A stretch of 64,000 nucleotides of DNA from Siphonodentalium dalli (lineage: Eukaryota > Mollusca > Scaphopoda > Gadilida > Siphonodentaliidae), in the NCBI GenBank assembly GCA_032622095.1, contig CP136069.1:127303450-127367449 (forward strand), written 5' to 3'. The position numbers were made by a program, and so were the translations under genes. Every line of letters starts with the position of its first letter. Within the stretch, counting starts at the first letter, position 1. Shown in pieces: positions 47,754 to 58,652 of this stretch. Below the pieces are notes generated by a model. It did no database searches. It had not been told where the DNA came from and worked only from the letters and a program-made list of their open reading frames with translations.

Positions 47754-49533
47754 CTAGTCAGGACTTGGCGTCAGTCGATCAACATATACTCTCCAGAGGA
47801 ATGCAGCTTTGTTCACGAAAAAGTCTATTAGTTTATTTTCTTCTTCGGGAGCACAGTATATGTTTTCATGTAGACCTGTTAGTAGAACGCGCGTTTTGGA
47901 TTCTACATCCAGTTTGTCATACTGCATATAAATGTCTACATGAAACAAGTTTAGTAGCTCGAATTCAAAGGTATTTCGATAGTCGCAAATGGAAGAACAT
48001 TCGATTAAGACATGTTTTACAAGATCTTTATGTTTGTTGTCACATAATACGCAGGTTTCCTCATTTGTTTCCAGGATACAAATAAGGCGTGCAATAAGTA
48101 GATATGATTTTTTATGGGCTGGGTATATGCGACAATTTCCCCATAGCCGGGACATGCATAACGTTGGATGGATGGCAGAGAACCTGACAAGTCGAGTATC
48201 CTCATTTACGCTCATGTCCCAATATTCTCTATTAACTTTTGACCATGATTCGTTTATGGCACATTTCCATGTGGATTTCTTAGGGAATATTGAATTTTCG
48301 ATGTAGTTCTCAAGAGCTTCGGTCATGTCATATTTGTTAAGAGTGTCAATGATGTCAGACATGTAACTTGATGATGAACATGTAGTGCCAACAATGTACT
48401 GATATAAGCGGGTGAGAAATACTTGTTTCACAGTTTTAGAAGATTTTAAGGTGCACAAAAAGCCGAAGAATGACATTTTACGTTTTTCGATAAGTGACAC
48501 CATAGACGAGGTTCCGACTAATCCTTGCGCAATAACCGTTTTTGTACGACGATGAAGGCCCTGGTAATACTTTAAACAGAATCTGTGTGTTCGTTCCAGG
48601 CGATCAACGTGTTTTTGGTTCAAATTCCAGAGAAGTTCAGACCCGTACAGCCCTTTAGGTATGACCACCGACGAATATATCAACGAGCAACTTGTTGGGG
48701 TCATACCACCCGGGTAAAGACCGGCGTTGTTGAGCATCATAAACGTGCTACGAGTCTTATCGCATATATGCTCTGTGAATATTCCATTAAAGTCATACTT
48801 ATCAAGATAAATGCCCAAATGAGTTATGTTGGTGGTTTCTTTGACATCTGAGGTACCAAGGTTCCAAAGTCGATCCTGACGCGAAAATTCGGATTTAGTT
48901 TCATTAAATACCACTACAGCGCATTTATTTGGGTTATATCGATACCGCCATTTGTTACTGTAATCGTAGCAAATATCACATAGTGCTGATAAACCAGATT
49001 TGCTGAGAGACAGCAGAACCATATCATCTGCATGTGTCGGAGACGTACAATTTACACCGAGCATGTTTAAACCAAACGGCGAGTTTGCAAGGATATGTAT
49101 CAACTCGTCAACGTATATCATATAGTACAACGGCGAGAGGATTCCTCCCTGCCTGGCTCCCTGTCGCACATCAAACCACCTGGAAAAAACGTTGTTATGA
49201 CGAATGGAACAGGTTACATTGATCAGAAGATCGCGCATCAATCGAAATAAGTTTCCTCTGAATCCGCATGTGTGCAATTTGTATAACAATCCGTTAACCC
49301 AGACAGTATCGAACGCTTTCCAGACGTCTAAAAAGAGGCTATACAACTTTTGTTTACTTTCGGATACATACGCAATACATTCTTTCATTATATATGACGT
49401 CATAGTTGCACTAATGGCCTTTTGGAAGCCATGTTGAAGCGGGTGTATATTAAGCAATTTTGGAGCGTATAGTTCTATTCGAGATTGTAAAATCTTTTCG
49501 AGAAGCTTGTATAGAGTGGGCATGAGAGTTATA
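47754..49533 (-). pseudogene. LINE A ORF2, C-terminal part (end of RT to C-terminus)
   Basis: Minus-strand reading frame of an APE-type LINE. Visible RT motifs include FLDVWKAFDTVW, RQGGILSPLYYMIYVDEL and the catalytic box as THADDMVLL (His in place of the usual Tyr/Phe). Further down are the conserved IPKGLYGSELLW block and, near the C-terminus, CVLCDNKHKDLVKHVLIEC, a C-x2-C-x7-H-x4-C zinc-binding-like motif. The reading frame runs into LINE B's 3' tail at 49534, so the open frame upstream of it is not LINE A. It is the continuation of 56353-58608: leaving out the 7264 bases between equivalent points gives an uninterrupted frame of about 1196 codons, the same size as LINE B ORF2. The gene is broken by the insertion, not by decay. 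Confidence 0.9.
49089..49533. repeat. 445-bp duplication flanking LINE B, left copy
   Basis: Identical, base for base as read, to 56353-56797 and in the same orientation. It begins AAGGATATGTATCAACTC and ends GGGCATGAGAGTTATA. The two copies sit at the exact ends of LINE B, so they behave as its target-site duplication. Confidence 0.9.
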
Positions 49534-50247
49534 TATATATATATCTTTATTGCCTCCAGTATTGAAGATTTAACAAGACATAGTATACATGAATGTAACA
49601 TAAATACATTTAGCAATCAAGAAGTAATGAAAAGACAGACAAGAGAACAAACTACCGAGGAAAAGAATACCATTCTAATTGTATGTACACGAACACGAGC
49701 TTACATATCACATCAACAGAAAACACAAACCCTCTCGACCACACCCGTACGCATATACAATCTAACACATGGCGCAGACACAAACACAACCGTACATACA
49801 TACGTTATGATGCACTGTCACAACAGCACACCATAAGCAGGTGCATACAATTACAAAAGGAACTCTAGTTGGAGTTGGATTCGCTTAGAAGAATCTCTCT
49901 CACCAAAGAGTCAGCAAACGCAATGCCCTTGCTCGACAATAGCTCCCCTATAAATGTATGCACCCATTAAGTGGAATAGACTATATGTAGGATGATGTTG
50001 CGACAGTGCAAACGCTAGCGCAAGAAAACATATACACACACGTATACACCCTCACACACACATACACACCATCACACCCTCATATACACATACCTATGCA
50101 TACATATATATATAATGATTTATTAATTTATTCATGTTTATTTAATTTGTCGTCTTCGGATTTTATGGACAGGACAGAATGTGGTACATTTAAGTACGAC
50201 TTATGGTGAACACCCGTAACGTTCAAACTTCAAAGATCAAAGGTTGT
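49534..50247 (-). mobile_element. LINE B 3' UTR
   Basis: Contains CA/TA-rich tracts (50030-50115) and, near 49865-49945, a block with ggagttgga, agaatctctctc and caaacgcaatgcc that is recognisably shared with LINE A's 3' UTR. A conserved 3' UTR block in otherwise diverged LINEs may be the RNA signal bound by the reverse transcriptase; this is inference. Confidence 0.7.
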
Positions 50248-53200
50248 TTAACACAAACCGTCATGCGTAGTGGCTGAGAGTTCGACATAGCGCCTCCAAA
50301 TTAAGTTTGTGTGAAGAACAATGAATCTCGTGAACTTTGATGTATCCTCAACTTGCTCAAGAAATGTGAATATATCACGTGGAAGATGTGTGAGATGGAG
50401 CAATACGAGGTCGCTGTTGCTGAGACTCGTGGCCCATACGAATAGCGGTATGCCGAAACGATCAATCATCTGGTACCACATTTCGTTTCTGTGGGAATGC
50501 ATAAGTGGGCTACTGCATGAGATAAGTGCGTGCTCGATAATATCAGAGTGTGACTGACAGCATAATGTGCATGTGTTTTGTTGAGAGAATGCGCTTCCTG
50601 CGATGAGCTGACCGACTGTGATAAATGCAATCTTATGCATAGGGTATTTACGACATGTTCTCCATAAGTGACACATAGTAGGGTTTGGTTGAATTTCTCG
50701 AAAACGCGCAAATGAAGTGTCACAATTTGTTCTCTCTGTCCATTTCTGTACGCATTTGTCGTTAATCGCGGTTTTTGTAATGCGTTTCCATTCGGATTTC
50801 AGAGGAAATGAGCAGAAATGAGCATACTGATGCATATGCTCGGATAGGTTGTATTCAACAAGAGTGTTGTTAATGTCGCTGATGAAGGAATTTGGGTTTT
50901 CCAGTTGTCCCGTGAAGTACATGTGAAGTCTTGTGACAAAAATTTCCTTGCAAGCTTTGCCAGGAGGCATACGGCATAGGCTTCCAAACAAATTGAGTTT
51001 CCTGGCATCAATCAATGACTTGATAGGATGGATGCCAAGCATCCCCAAAACGATATCAGTGCGAGCACGTACAGGAAGTCCCTGGATATGCTTGAGGCAG
51101 AAGCGATGAATTTTCTCAAGAGTTGACCAATGGGTTTCTGATAGACCACACAATAGTTCAGATCCGTATAGACCCTTTGGAATAATTATGGATCTGTAAA
51201 GAGTTTCGCAACTTTGAGGGGTGATTCCACCTGCATACATACCAGCATTGCTCAGCATGAAGTAGGTGGATCTTATTTTGTTGACAATACAGTCGATGAA
51301 CTCACGAGCGAAGTCGCTTCTATGCAACGTTATGCCAAGATGGGTTATGTGATCAGTTTCGTCTACATACCCGTCACCAAGTTTCCATCTCCTTGGATGC
51401 ACAGGCAGATTCTTCACTTTTTCATTGAATACAATGGTTTTACATTTCTGTGCGTTGTATGTAAACCGCCACAATCGGCTATACATTGTGCAAATATCAC
51501 AGAGGCGTTGTAGGCCCACGTTTGTGAGCGAAAAAAGCGTCATATCATCCGCTTGAGTTGGCGACGCGCAGTTTGTGGAGACAATCCGAAGACCATAGTT
51601 CGATGCCTCGAGTTCATATAACAGATCATCTATATACAACATGTATAAAAGAGGGGATAAAATTCCCCCTTGTCGCGTCCCTTGTAGTATTTTGATTTCC
51701 CTTGACATTGATTTACCATAATTGACGAAGCACGAAAAGCCCGACAACATCTCCCGTAGTATGAACCATATATGTCCACGGAAACCACGATTGTAAAGTT
51801 TGATCAATAGGCCGTCTAACCACACAGTATCAAAGGCTTTACGGACATCTAGGAAACATGCATACAGCTTACTATTCTGCTCTGATGTGTAATTGATGCA
51901 TTCGCTAACAACATATGATGACATTAAGCAACTTATTTCTTTCTGGAACCCGTTCTGAAGGGGGTGAACTTTAACGAGATATGGTGTATTAATTTCGAAG
52001 CGATTGAGCAGAACCTTTTCCAGGAGCTTATAGAATATGGGTAAGAGTGTAATTGCTCTGTAGCTATCGAACTTGTTCTTTGGTTTGTCTCCACCCTTAT
52101 GCAAGGAAATCATTAATCCCGTCTTGGCCATTTTTGGAACATGTCTGAGTTTCAACATCATAGACAGCATGTATGCTGTGCAGTTGAGCAATGTATCGCC
52201 ACCATGTACCACATGCTCATAGCATATGCGGTCGGGACCTGGGGCTTTCCCCTTTTTGGCATTACTAATAGCGTTATTGAGCTCTCTGTGTGATATCTCA
52301 TAAATGAGAGATTGGTCTACTTTAGAAGGTGACTTATGTTCAGAAATATCTGCAATCAAAAGTTGTATCTTCTCCAGATGTTCTGAATCGAAAGTGGGCG
52401 ATTGTAGAGGTGAATATAGTTGTTCATAGTAATCTGCCCATGCAGCGGTGATGTCCGACGTATTCCGGATTATTTTGCCATTTACATTGAATAATTTACT
52501 ATCCGGTTTTGATTTCGATCTTTTGTTGTTAAAGAGCTTGAAAAAGAGACCCTGGTCTAACTCAGCTGAATTATCAATTTGTTCATTTTGAGCAGACATG
52601 TATTGCCCATTACATTTGCGAAGTTCGCGGCGAAATTTGCGTTTAGCTTCTTTATAGTTGCCGTAGCTGATATTTACAATACCTCTCGGTCTCCCTTCTT
52701 CTAGCCATCTATTTCTAGTATTGCGCATTTCGCAGTGGAGTGATTCCAAAGAGTCGTTCCAATACGGTTTGGCGAAAGATTTGAAAGACTTTTTTGGTAT
52801 GTGCTGCGTTGTAGCTTTGTTTATCGCACTAACAACAGAATCGTAGTACGAATCGAGATCATCGATGTCAGATATGGCAAAGTTCGGAAGACTGTCCTGC
52901 ACGGCGGTTTGATAAGCATTGATTAAGTCTTCCGAGGCAGTGAACTTTTTCCAATTGCATGCTGAAATTTGGTTTTCTGAGCGACCCATTTTATTATTAT
53001 GTGGGTAATTTATGACCATTTTAATTGGCCTATGATTAGAGACATCCAGTGAATCGTCGTCGATGATTTCGATTTTCTGTACTAGGTACGATTCTTCCTC
53101 GGGAATGAGGATGTGGTCTATCATGGTACCTGGTCCACCATCGGTGGGTACGTATGTCGCAGAAGGCCCAATACAAGCGTCAGTATTGTTGACAGACACC

Positions 53201-53820
53201 AGTGATTTTTGTGAGATAAGTTTGGATAAACTTCTATTTCTGGCATCCGATCTCTGTACACTGCCGTTAAAGTCACCCATTACAATGACGTGCCCTATTT
53301 CTGTGTACATATCGATAAGGTCTTGCACACGATTTATATAGTCTCTATACATTGTGACTGGGTAATTGCTGGAAGGGAGGTACACCTGAAAGATGTATAC
53401 ATACTGTGATTCTGATATCTGTATTTGAATGCCACAAATGCGATCGTCGTCGTATTGGATGACTGAAACGGCACTGTCCAAACTAGCATGCCATATAATG
53501 GCAACTCCGCCTTTCGGCCTTCCCGCCCTTCTCATTTGTAACGGTATTCTTTGTGAATAGTCACAAACTATATGGTAGCGATAATTTTGGTGTAATGTGT
53601 TGAGAAAATGAGAATTGTGCTCCCAGAGCCAATGCTCACTCACTCCAATTACACCAACATTTTCCTGTGCGAGAAGGCTCGAGAGGTAGGAACTGCTACC
53701 GAAAATCCCAGTAGCGTTCCATGTGCAAATATTCAACAACATTATGAAAATTATCAATAAGTTGCACAAACAGTGGCAAGCGCTAGATTCACCAGCATAA
53801 TTACGTAATACGTGTAACAT
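50248..53820 (-). CDS. LINE B ORF2: APE endonuclease + reverse transcriptase
   Basis: About 1190 residues from the ATG at 53820 (the frame is open to 53835). It nicks the target and reverse-transcribes the element RNA. N-terminal APE endonuclease (about 35-275, numbered from 53835): TWNATG, VSEHW (catalytic Glu 67), YLPS, GDFN 187-190, IDHIL 239-243, SNHRP 266-270, all present. RT (about 525-860): KGKAPGPDRI, RAITLLP, FLDVRKAFDTVW 661-672, RQGGILSPLLYMLYIDDL, and the catalytic box TQADDMTLF 760-768 with Gln where Tyr/Phe is usual. C-terminal CTLCCQSHSDIIEHALISC is a CCHC-type motif. A hydrophobic stretch (about 20-35) precedes the endonuclease. No RNase H domain seen. Spaced 76 bp from ORF1. 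The frame is intact. Confidence 0.95.
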   Translation of the reverse strand: MLHVLRNYAGESSACHCLCNLLIIFIMLLNICTWNATGIFGSSSYLSSLLAQENVGVIGVSEHWLWEHNSHFLNTLHQNYRYHIVCDYSQRIPLQMRRAGRPKGGVAIIWHASLDSAVSVIQYDDDRICGIQIQISESQYVYIFQVYLPSSNYPVTMYRDYINRVQDLIDMYTEIGHVIVMGDFNGSVQRSDARNRSLSKLISQKSLVSVNNTDACIGPSATYVPTDGGPGTMIDHILIPEEESYLVQKIEIIDDDSLDVSNHRPIKMVINYPHNNKMGRSENQISACNWKKFTASEDLINAYQTAVQDSLPNFAISDIDDLDSYYDSVVSAINKATTQHIPKKSFKSFAKPYWNDSLESLHCEMRNTRNRWLEEGRPRGIVNISYGNYKEAKRKFRRELRKCNGQYMSAQNEQIDNSAELDQGLFFKLFNNKRSKSKPDSKLFNVNGKIIRNTSDITAAWADYYEQLYSPLQSPTFDSEHLEKIQLLIADISEHKSPSKVDQSLIYEISHRELNNAISNAKKGKAPGPDRICYEHVVHGGDTLLNCTAYMLSMMLKLRHVPKMAKTGLMISLHKGGDKPKNKFDSYRAITLLPIFYKLLEKVLLNRFEINTPYLVKVHPLQNGFQKEISCLMSSYVVSECINYTSEQNSKLYACFLDVRKAFDTVWLDGLLIKLYNRGFRGHIWFILREMLSGFSCFVNYGKSMSREIKILQGTRQGGILSPLLYMLYIDDLLYELEASNYGLRIVSTNCASPTQADDMTLFSLTNVGLQRLCDICTMYSRLWRFTYNAQKCKTIVFNEKVKNLPVHPRRWKLGDGYVDETDHITHLGITLHRSDFAREFIDCIVNKIRSTYFMLSNAGMYAGGITPQSCETLYRSIIIPKGLYGSELLCGLSETHWSTLEKIHRFCLKHIQGLPVRARTDIVLGMLGIHPIKSLIDARKLNLFGSLCRMPPGKACKEIFVTRLHMYFTGQLENPNSFISDINNTLVEYNLSEHMHQYAHFCSFPLKSEWKRITKTAINDKCVQKWTERTNCDTSFARFREIQPNPTMCHLWRTCRKYPMHKIAFITVGQLIAGSAFSQQNTCTLCCQSHSDIIEHALISCSSPLMHSHRNEMWYQMIDRFGIPLFVWATSLSNSDLVLLHLTHLPRDIFTFLEQVEDTSKFTRFIVLHTNLIWRRYVELSATTHDGLC

Positions 53821-53896
53821 GGTTGAGCGATTCAAGGTTCAAATGCATATGCAGGCACAAGATTTGGTATTTGATTTGTTGCTATGCGAGTTGATT

Positions 53897-55900
53897 TTAT
53901 TGTTGTTGTTGTCGTTGGTATTGATGTTTCCCACGTATATCCTCAGTTGTGTTATGGTAGTTATTGTCACGTCTATCGTCAAAGGAACGTTTGGACAGCC
54001 AAGGTCTACATAATACGGCAATAGGCCAGAAACCTTTCCTGAGTACTTCATCAACATCATCCACATGAATATTTATTCTGGCTGACACAGGACCGTCAGC
54101 TCTTCCACCTTGCAGGATTCGAACAACTGAGTGACGCACTTCAAATTCATCCAGATAATCAGAAAGCACATATGCATCGACTTTAACATCTAGGTTACCG
54201 AGGAACACACGCGATGTTCTAATAGGGCCGTCGTTTGACTTTTGATAGAACCTGGAAAAGGATGCGTTGTTCGATGAGTAGTTATTTCGCGAAGGGCGTC
54301 TGTTGTGGTTTGAATGATCATCGTTAGCACCAGGCTTCTCTGATTGCAGGTGGCTCCGTTTATTGGAGTGTCGAGTGTCTTCTGTGGAATCGTGATGGGT
54401 GTCGTCACAATCATCCACAGGAATATCACGGAGGTCATAATTGGATTGTTGGTTGTCAACGTGCGTGTCACGATTAGCGTGACGCGCATAGTTAATAGAG
54501 TTATTCTTCTTGTCGAGTGGTGTGTTTTTTGGCTCTTTATCTGTGCGTTTAACGTGAGAAGAACTTGGTGTAGACGTTTCCTGCGGGTTGAATTTTGAAG
54601 CACTAGGTATGGGTGAAGATGGGTGCTTGCTAATACCAACCAGCTGAATGTCTGCATGGCTAACTGACGGCGATTGTGGGTATCCTCTTGTATCAATTGG
54701 GTTTTGCGATCGGTTAGCGTGGATTGTGTTCCATGTCAAGTGGGCGAATTTGTTGAGTTCGCCATATATATGGCCGACGAAACTTTGCATATCAGCTTTG
54801 AGGTTCTCTGTGCAGCGATGTTCACAATCACAATTGGCATTGTCAGATGTTTTTTGTGAGTTCGATTTGCCCTTCAAGTTGTTCTTGTTGTGTAACTCTT
54901 CGAGTGTTTTTATCCTTCCACCAATGGATGCTATTGAGCCTTTGGTTGAGTTGACTTGAGTCAGAAACAGTTCACACTTATCCAAGATTGTTGAAATGTC
55001 TTGCTTCATTGTTTTCATGTCGGCCTTCATTTTAGCAATGCCATTGCATTTATCGCTCTCGATGCGCTCCACCGCAAGGCTGTTTGTATACGATACACGT
55101 TCAACTGCTTCAAGTCTGCGTAAAATATCTTGTTGTGAAACTTCATTGGTGCTAACTCGAGCTGAGAGGTCGGACGAGAAGGTATCAATCTGTGTTTGCA
55201 TTTTGTCCTTTGACTGCTGTAGAAGGGTTATATTCGTTCGAACTCCGATGTCATTGTATATATCCTCTGTGGTGTTAGTTCTCTCGGAATCAGGTTCCAT
55301 ATCGCATGTTTCATCCGGCAGAATTTTAGGCGTGGAGTTGGCTTTAGACTGGCTCTGATGTTGGCTTCTGGTACGTGATGCACTCAACATATGCACAATA
55401 TATTCTACCTTCTCTTCAAGTAGACAATAGAAAAGGTTGTAGATGTCAATTGCCAACTTTTTGGACACAGGCTCAGAGGTTTTAGTCTGAATTCGCCGTT
55501 TCAGAATTGCATCTGGAGCTATATTAACAATTTTAAGTTTTTTAATTTCACCAAATAATGTCAGTCGCATTGCTTCTAGTTTTGATTCTACTTCCTTTGT
55601 CGAGTATAGTAGTTTGGCTACGAACGCGTCCTTAGGCGTATTGTGTACGAACTCCATCATTAGCATAATGTAGAACTTAATGTCTTTATCGACGCTGCTA
55701 TCGATTTGCAAACTCGTAGTGAAACAATTGAATGCGTTCGTAAACATAGTACATGTATTTGGTTCCTGACTTTGAGCGTAGGTGTGGTCAGGTACTTTTG
55801 ACTCCATATTTGGGGTATCAAGGTTCGAAGGCACAATCGTGTTGGCGCACATGGAGTCCATATTGAGGATGGCATCTGTTTCAGTCAGAATATTATCCAT
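53897..55900 (-). CDS. LINE B ORF1: RNA-binding protein, coiled coil plus RRM-like end
   Basis: About 667 residues from the ATG at 55900 (frame open to 55921). It has no CCHC zinc knuckle. An N-terminal helical module (IKKLKIVNI..., LAIDIYNLFYCLLEEKVEYI) and a heptad-rich middle (about 240-370, VERIESDKCNGIAKMKADMK...) are followed by a long polar, His/Asn/Ser-rich linker and a C-terminal DGPIRTSRVFLGNLDVKVDA... domain. The last reads as strand-helix-strand-strand-helix-strand with VFLGNL as an RNP2-like strand and SARINI as an RNP1-like strand, so an RRM fold is likely. The same N-terminal, coiled-coil and C-terminal blocks are in LINE A ORF1. In LINEs such ORF1 proteins coat the element RNA. 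Fold assignment is inference. Confidence 0.85.
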   Translation of the reverse strand: MDNILTETDAILNMDSMCANTIVPSNLDTPNMESKVPDHTYAQSQEPNTCTMFTNAFNCFTTSLQIDSSVDKDIKFYIMLMMEFVHNTPKDAFVAKLLYSTKEVESKLEAMRLTLFGEIKKLKIVNIAPDAILKRRIQTKTSEPVSKKLAIDIYNLFYCLLEEKVEYIVHMLSASRTRSQHQSQSKANSTPKILPDETCDMEPDSERTNTTEDIYNDIGVRTNITLLQQSKDKMQTQIDTFSSDLSARVSTNEVSQQDILRRLEAVERVSYTNSLAVERIESDKCNGIAKMKADMKTMKQDISTILDKCELFLTQVNSTKGSIASIGGRIKTLEELHNKNNLKGKSNSQKTSDNANCDCEHRCTENLKADMQSFVGHIYGELNKFAHLTWNTIHANRSQNPIDTRGYPQSPSVSHADIQLVGISKHPSSPIPSASKFNPQETSTPSSSHVKRTDKEPKNTPLDKKNNSINYARHANRDTHVDNQQSNYDLRDIPVDDCDDTHHDSTEDTRHSNKRSHLQSEKPGANDDHSNHNRRPSRNNYSSNNASFSRFYQKSNDGPIRTSRVFLGNLDVKVDAYVLSDYLDEFEVRHSVVRILQGGRADGPVSARINIHVDDVDEVLRKGFWPIAVLCRPWLSKRSFDDRRDNNYHNTTEDIRGKHQYQRQQQQ

Positions 55901-56352
55901 AGCTGAGAATTCAATGAGCAATAGGAATACTTTCTAGGTGTTTATTGGTCGAGTGCAGACTCATCGACGTCAATTGAGTGGCAATTGACCAATTATACAC
56001 TGGATACAGTTTATATTGATTGTTTATCACACCTATCTGGACAGAGGTGTCGGGTGTGCCATTGTCCAATTTTGGCGAAACAATGACAGACAATTAACAT
56101 GTACAGGTGGATAAATATGGCGACATTACACAGGGTAGAGGAAGGTCCCAATGACTGAGGGAAAAAAGTTCAACAGTTCAAAAAACGTTATACTCAAGTA
56201 CAATTCACACTGTATCATTTCGAAGATGATCCTTATTCGTTGTAGAAATTATCCATCCAACTTTGGAAGCTGACCGCGGTCTTTATCTTGGTATTCATAG
56301 CGAAACATGAAGAGCGAGATGAGGAACGTCCATTCAGTAAATCAGCCCAATA
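55901..56352 (-). mobile_element. LINE B 5' UTR
   Basis: About 450 bp between the ORF1 start and the 445-bp duplication. It ends abruptly at 56352 against LINE A ORF2 sequence. No promoter motif can be supported. Confidence 0.6.
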
Positions 56353-56797
56353 AAGGATATGTATCAACTCGTCAACGTATATCATATAGTACAACGGCGA
56401 GAGGATTCCTCCCTGCCTGGCTCCCTGTCGCACATCAAACCACCTGGAAAAAACGTTGTTATGACGAATGGAACAGGTTACATTGATCAGAAGATCGCGC
56501 ATCAATCGAAATAAGTTTCCTCTGAATCCGCATGTGTGCAATTTGTATAACAATCCGTTAACCCAGACAGTATCGAACGCTTTCCAGACGTCTAAAAAGA
56601 GGCTATACAACTTTTGTTTACTTTCGGATACATACGCAATACATTCTTTCATTATATATGACGTCATAGTTGCACTAATGGCCTTTTGGAAGCCATGTTG
56701 AAGCGGGTGTATATTAAGCAATTTTGGAGCGTATAGTTCTATTCGAGATTGTAAAATCTTTTCGAGAAGCTTGTATAGAGTGGGCATGAGAGTTATA
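56353..56797. repeat. 445-bp duplication flanking LINE B, right copy
   Basis: Identical to 49089-49533. To the right the sequence goes on as normal LINE A ORF2 (tagctctgtagctatc...), to the left it meets LINE B's 5' end. Microhomology of one to three bases blurs both edges. Confidence 0.9.
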
Positions 56798-58608
56798 GCT
56801 CTGTAGCTATCAAAGTCAGTTCTGGATTTCGAACCACCTTTGTATAATGTTATGATTATACCACGTTTCATCTGTGGTGGGACCGTTTGTGTTTGAATCA
56901 GGACTGTCATGAGATTCGATACCGTCTGTGTTAACTTATGGCTTCCGTAAATCAAATGTTCGTTCGATATGCCATCCCAACCAGTTGCTTTGCCAAAGCT
57001 CAGGCTGCGGTAAACAGAAAGCAATTCGTGTGGAGTTACAGTAAAGAGTATGTCATTTTCATTGTCATCATTTTGGTCGCTGGTGGTTATTCGCGTGACA
57101 AATTCATTCACGTAGTTGAAGTGTTTATTGTCAAACGCAGGTCTGTACAATGGCGAATATAATTTCTCAAAGTAGGAGGCCCATCCCTCCGCGATTTCGT
57201 TATCGTGCCGAAGAGTTTGTCCACCATAAGAGAAAAATGCGTTCATATCTAGATGATTTTTCTGACGCTTGGTATGTAATACGCGAAATAAATAATTCTG
57301 ATCAATTTGTGCGCGTTCGTCGATTTCATTATTTTGTTCGGCCAAGTATTGAACAGAGGCTTTTCTGTATTCTCTCCTGAAATTACATTTCGCAAGTTTA
57401 TAGTTCGTGTAACTTTCTGAGTGAGTGTCCGCGCGAGGTCTGCCTTCATTCACCCAAATTTTTCGGAGAGTCCGCATATTTGTATGCATAGTTTTCAAGT
57501 GTTCATTCCAAAAGGGTTTCAGTCGTTTATTATATTTCTTGTTCGGCAAGGTTGTTTGAGAAGCATTTGATATTGCATTTACAATTGAATCATATATTAT
57601 GCATGCATCTTTTTCCTGTTTATCTAATTTGTCAAATGAGTTTAATTCTGAGTCAAGTATTTGTTTATAATTTTCAAGGATTTCCGGCTGAGATTTAGCT
57701 TTTTTCCAGTCTACGATAACGCGTTTTTCGGTGTCTTCTGTTTTATGACCATCTCGTAATCCAACGTTCATGCTCAAAGTAACCGGTCTGTGATTTGACA
57801 CATTAATTGCGTCATCGTCTAAGACATGGACCTCTCTCGTGAAAGGAATAAGAGTGGTTGGTATCAGTATATGATCAACAATAGTTCCTTCAAAAATGCC
57901 GTCGCCAAAGGGGACGCATGTCGATCGCGGACAATCATGACAGTAATTATAGTTCACAGACACCATTTCGATTCGCTTGACAAGTCTTTTGAATGCCATG
58001 TTTCGTTCATCTGATTTCTCAAATTGACCATTGAAATCCCCCATTACTATTACATTACCATATGGTTTGTACATATCACAAATATCGCCAAGTGTTTTCG
58101 TGTATTCTTCATAAAATTCGACCGAGTAATTTGTAGAAGGCAGGTATACCTGCAAAATATATAGAAAACATGTATCTGTTATTCTGATTTGTATTCCTAT
58201 TATTCTGTCATCTTCTATTGCAAGCGGACTAATACGTTCAGTGAGTCTGGAGTGCCATAACAGCGCAACCCCACCACTCGGCCTCCCTCTTTTATTTGGG
58301 ATCCTTTGGCGGGAATCGCACACTGCATGGTATTCATAAGACTTGTCGAGCGAACCAAAAAAATTTATATCACATTGATAGAGCCAGTGCTCACTCAGGC
58401 CTATTATGTCATGTATACCACTCCGGAGCAATTTGCTCAAGTAATATCCAGATGACATAACGCCTGTCGCATTCCATGTAATCATATTAAGATTAGCGGT
58501 TCCCATTGCGCCGTTATAATTGATTTGTGACAAGCCAGTGTTGTGATTTCGTATACCGCTTAAATACACACATAATGTGAATGCTAATAGTGCAACAATT
58601 TTGCACAT
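56353..58608 (-). pseudogene. LINE A ORF2, N-terminal part (endonuclease and RT start)
   Basis: ATG at 58608. A hydrophobic N-terminus (residues 4-17) precedes an APE endonuclease: TWNATG 44-49, LSEHW 71-75, VYLPS 154-158, GDFN 190-193, VDHIL 244-248, SNHRP 271-275. Then RT motifs GKATGWDGI, RAITLMPTLYKLLEKIL, FLDVWKAFDTVW and RQGGILSPL. Homology stops at 56353 inside the RT, before the ADD box; beyond that the open frame continues for 40 codons into LINE B's 5' UTR, which is not native. The missing part is at 47754-49088. It lies 44 bp downstream of ORF1. Clearly homologous to LINE B ORF2 but a distinct family. Confidence 0.92.
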
Positions 58609-58652
58609 ACTGGACCAGATAACATGCTATACACAAATAAATAATAGTTGGA

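Larger units (their letters stand above)
49534..56352 (-). mobile_element. LINE B, full-length APE-type non-LTR retrotransposon
   Basis: A 6.8-kb element on the - strand: 5' UTR 55901-56352, ORF1 53897-55900, ORF2 50248-53820, 3' UTR and (TA)n tail 49534-50247. Both reading frames are open. It is inserted into ORF2 of LINE A in the same orientation. The 3' end (- strand) is AATAAAGATATATATATATA, like LINE A. Confidence 0.9.

Noticed and set aside
49534-49616. N-terminal extension of the LINE A ORF2 C-terminal frame
   Set aside because: Comes from the 3' tail of LINE B and is not part of LINE A.
56233-56352. 40-codon C-terminal extension of the LINE A ORF2 N-terminal frame
   Set aside because: It is the 5' UTR of LINE B read through by chance.
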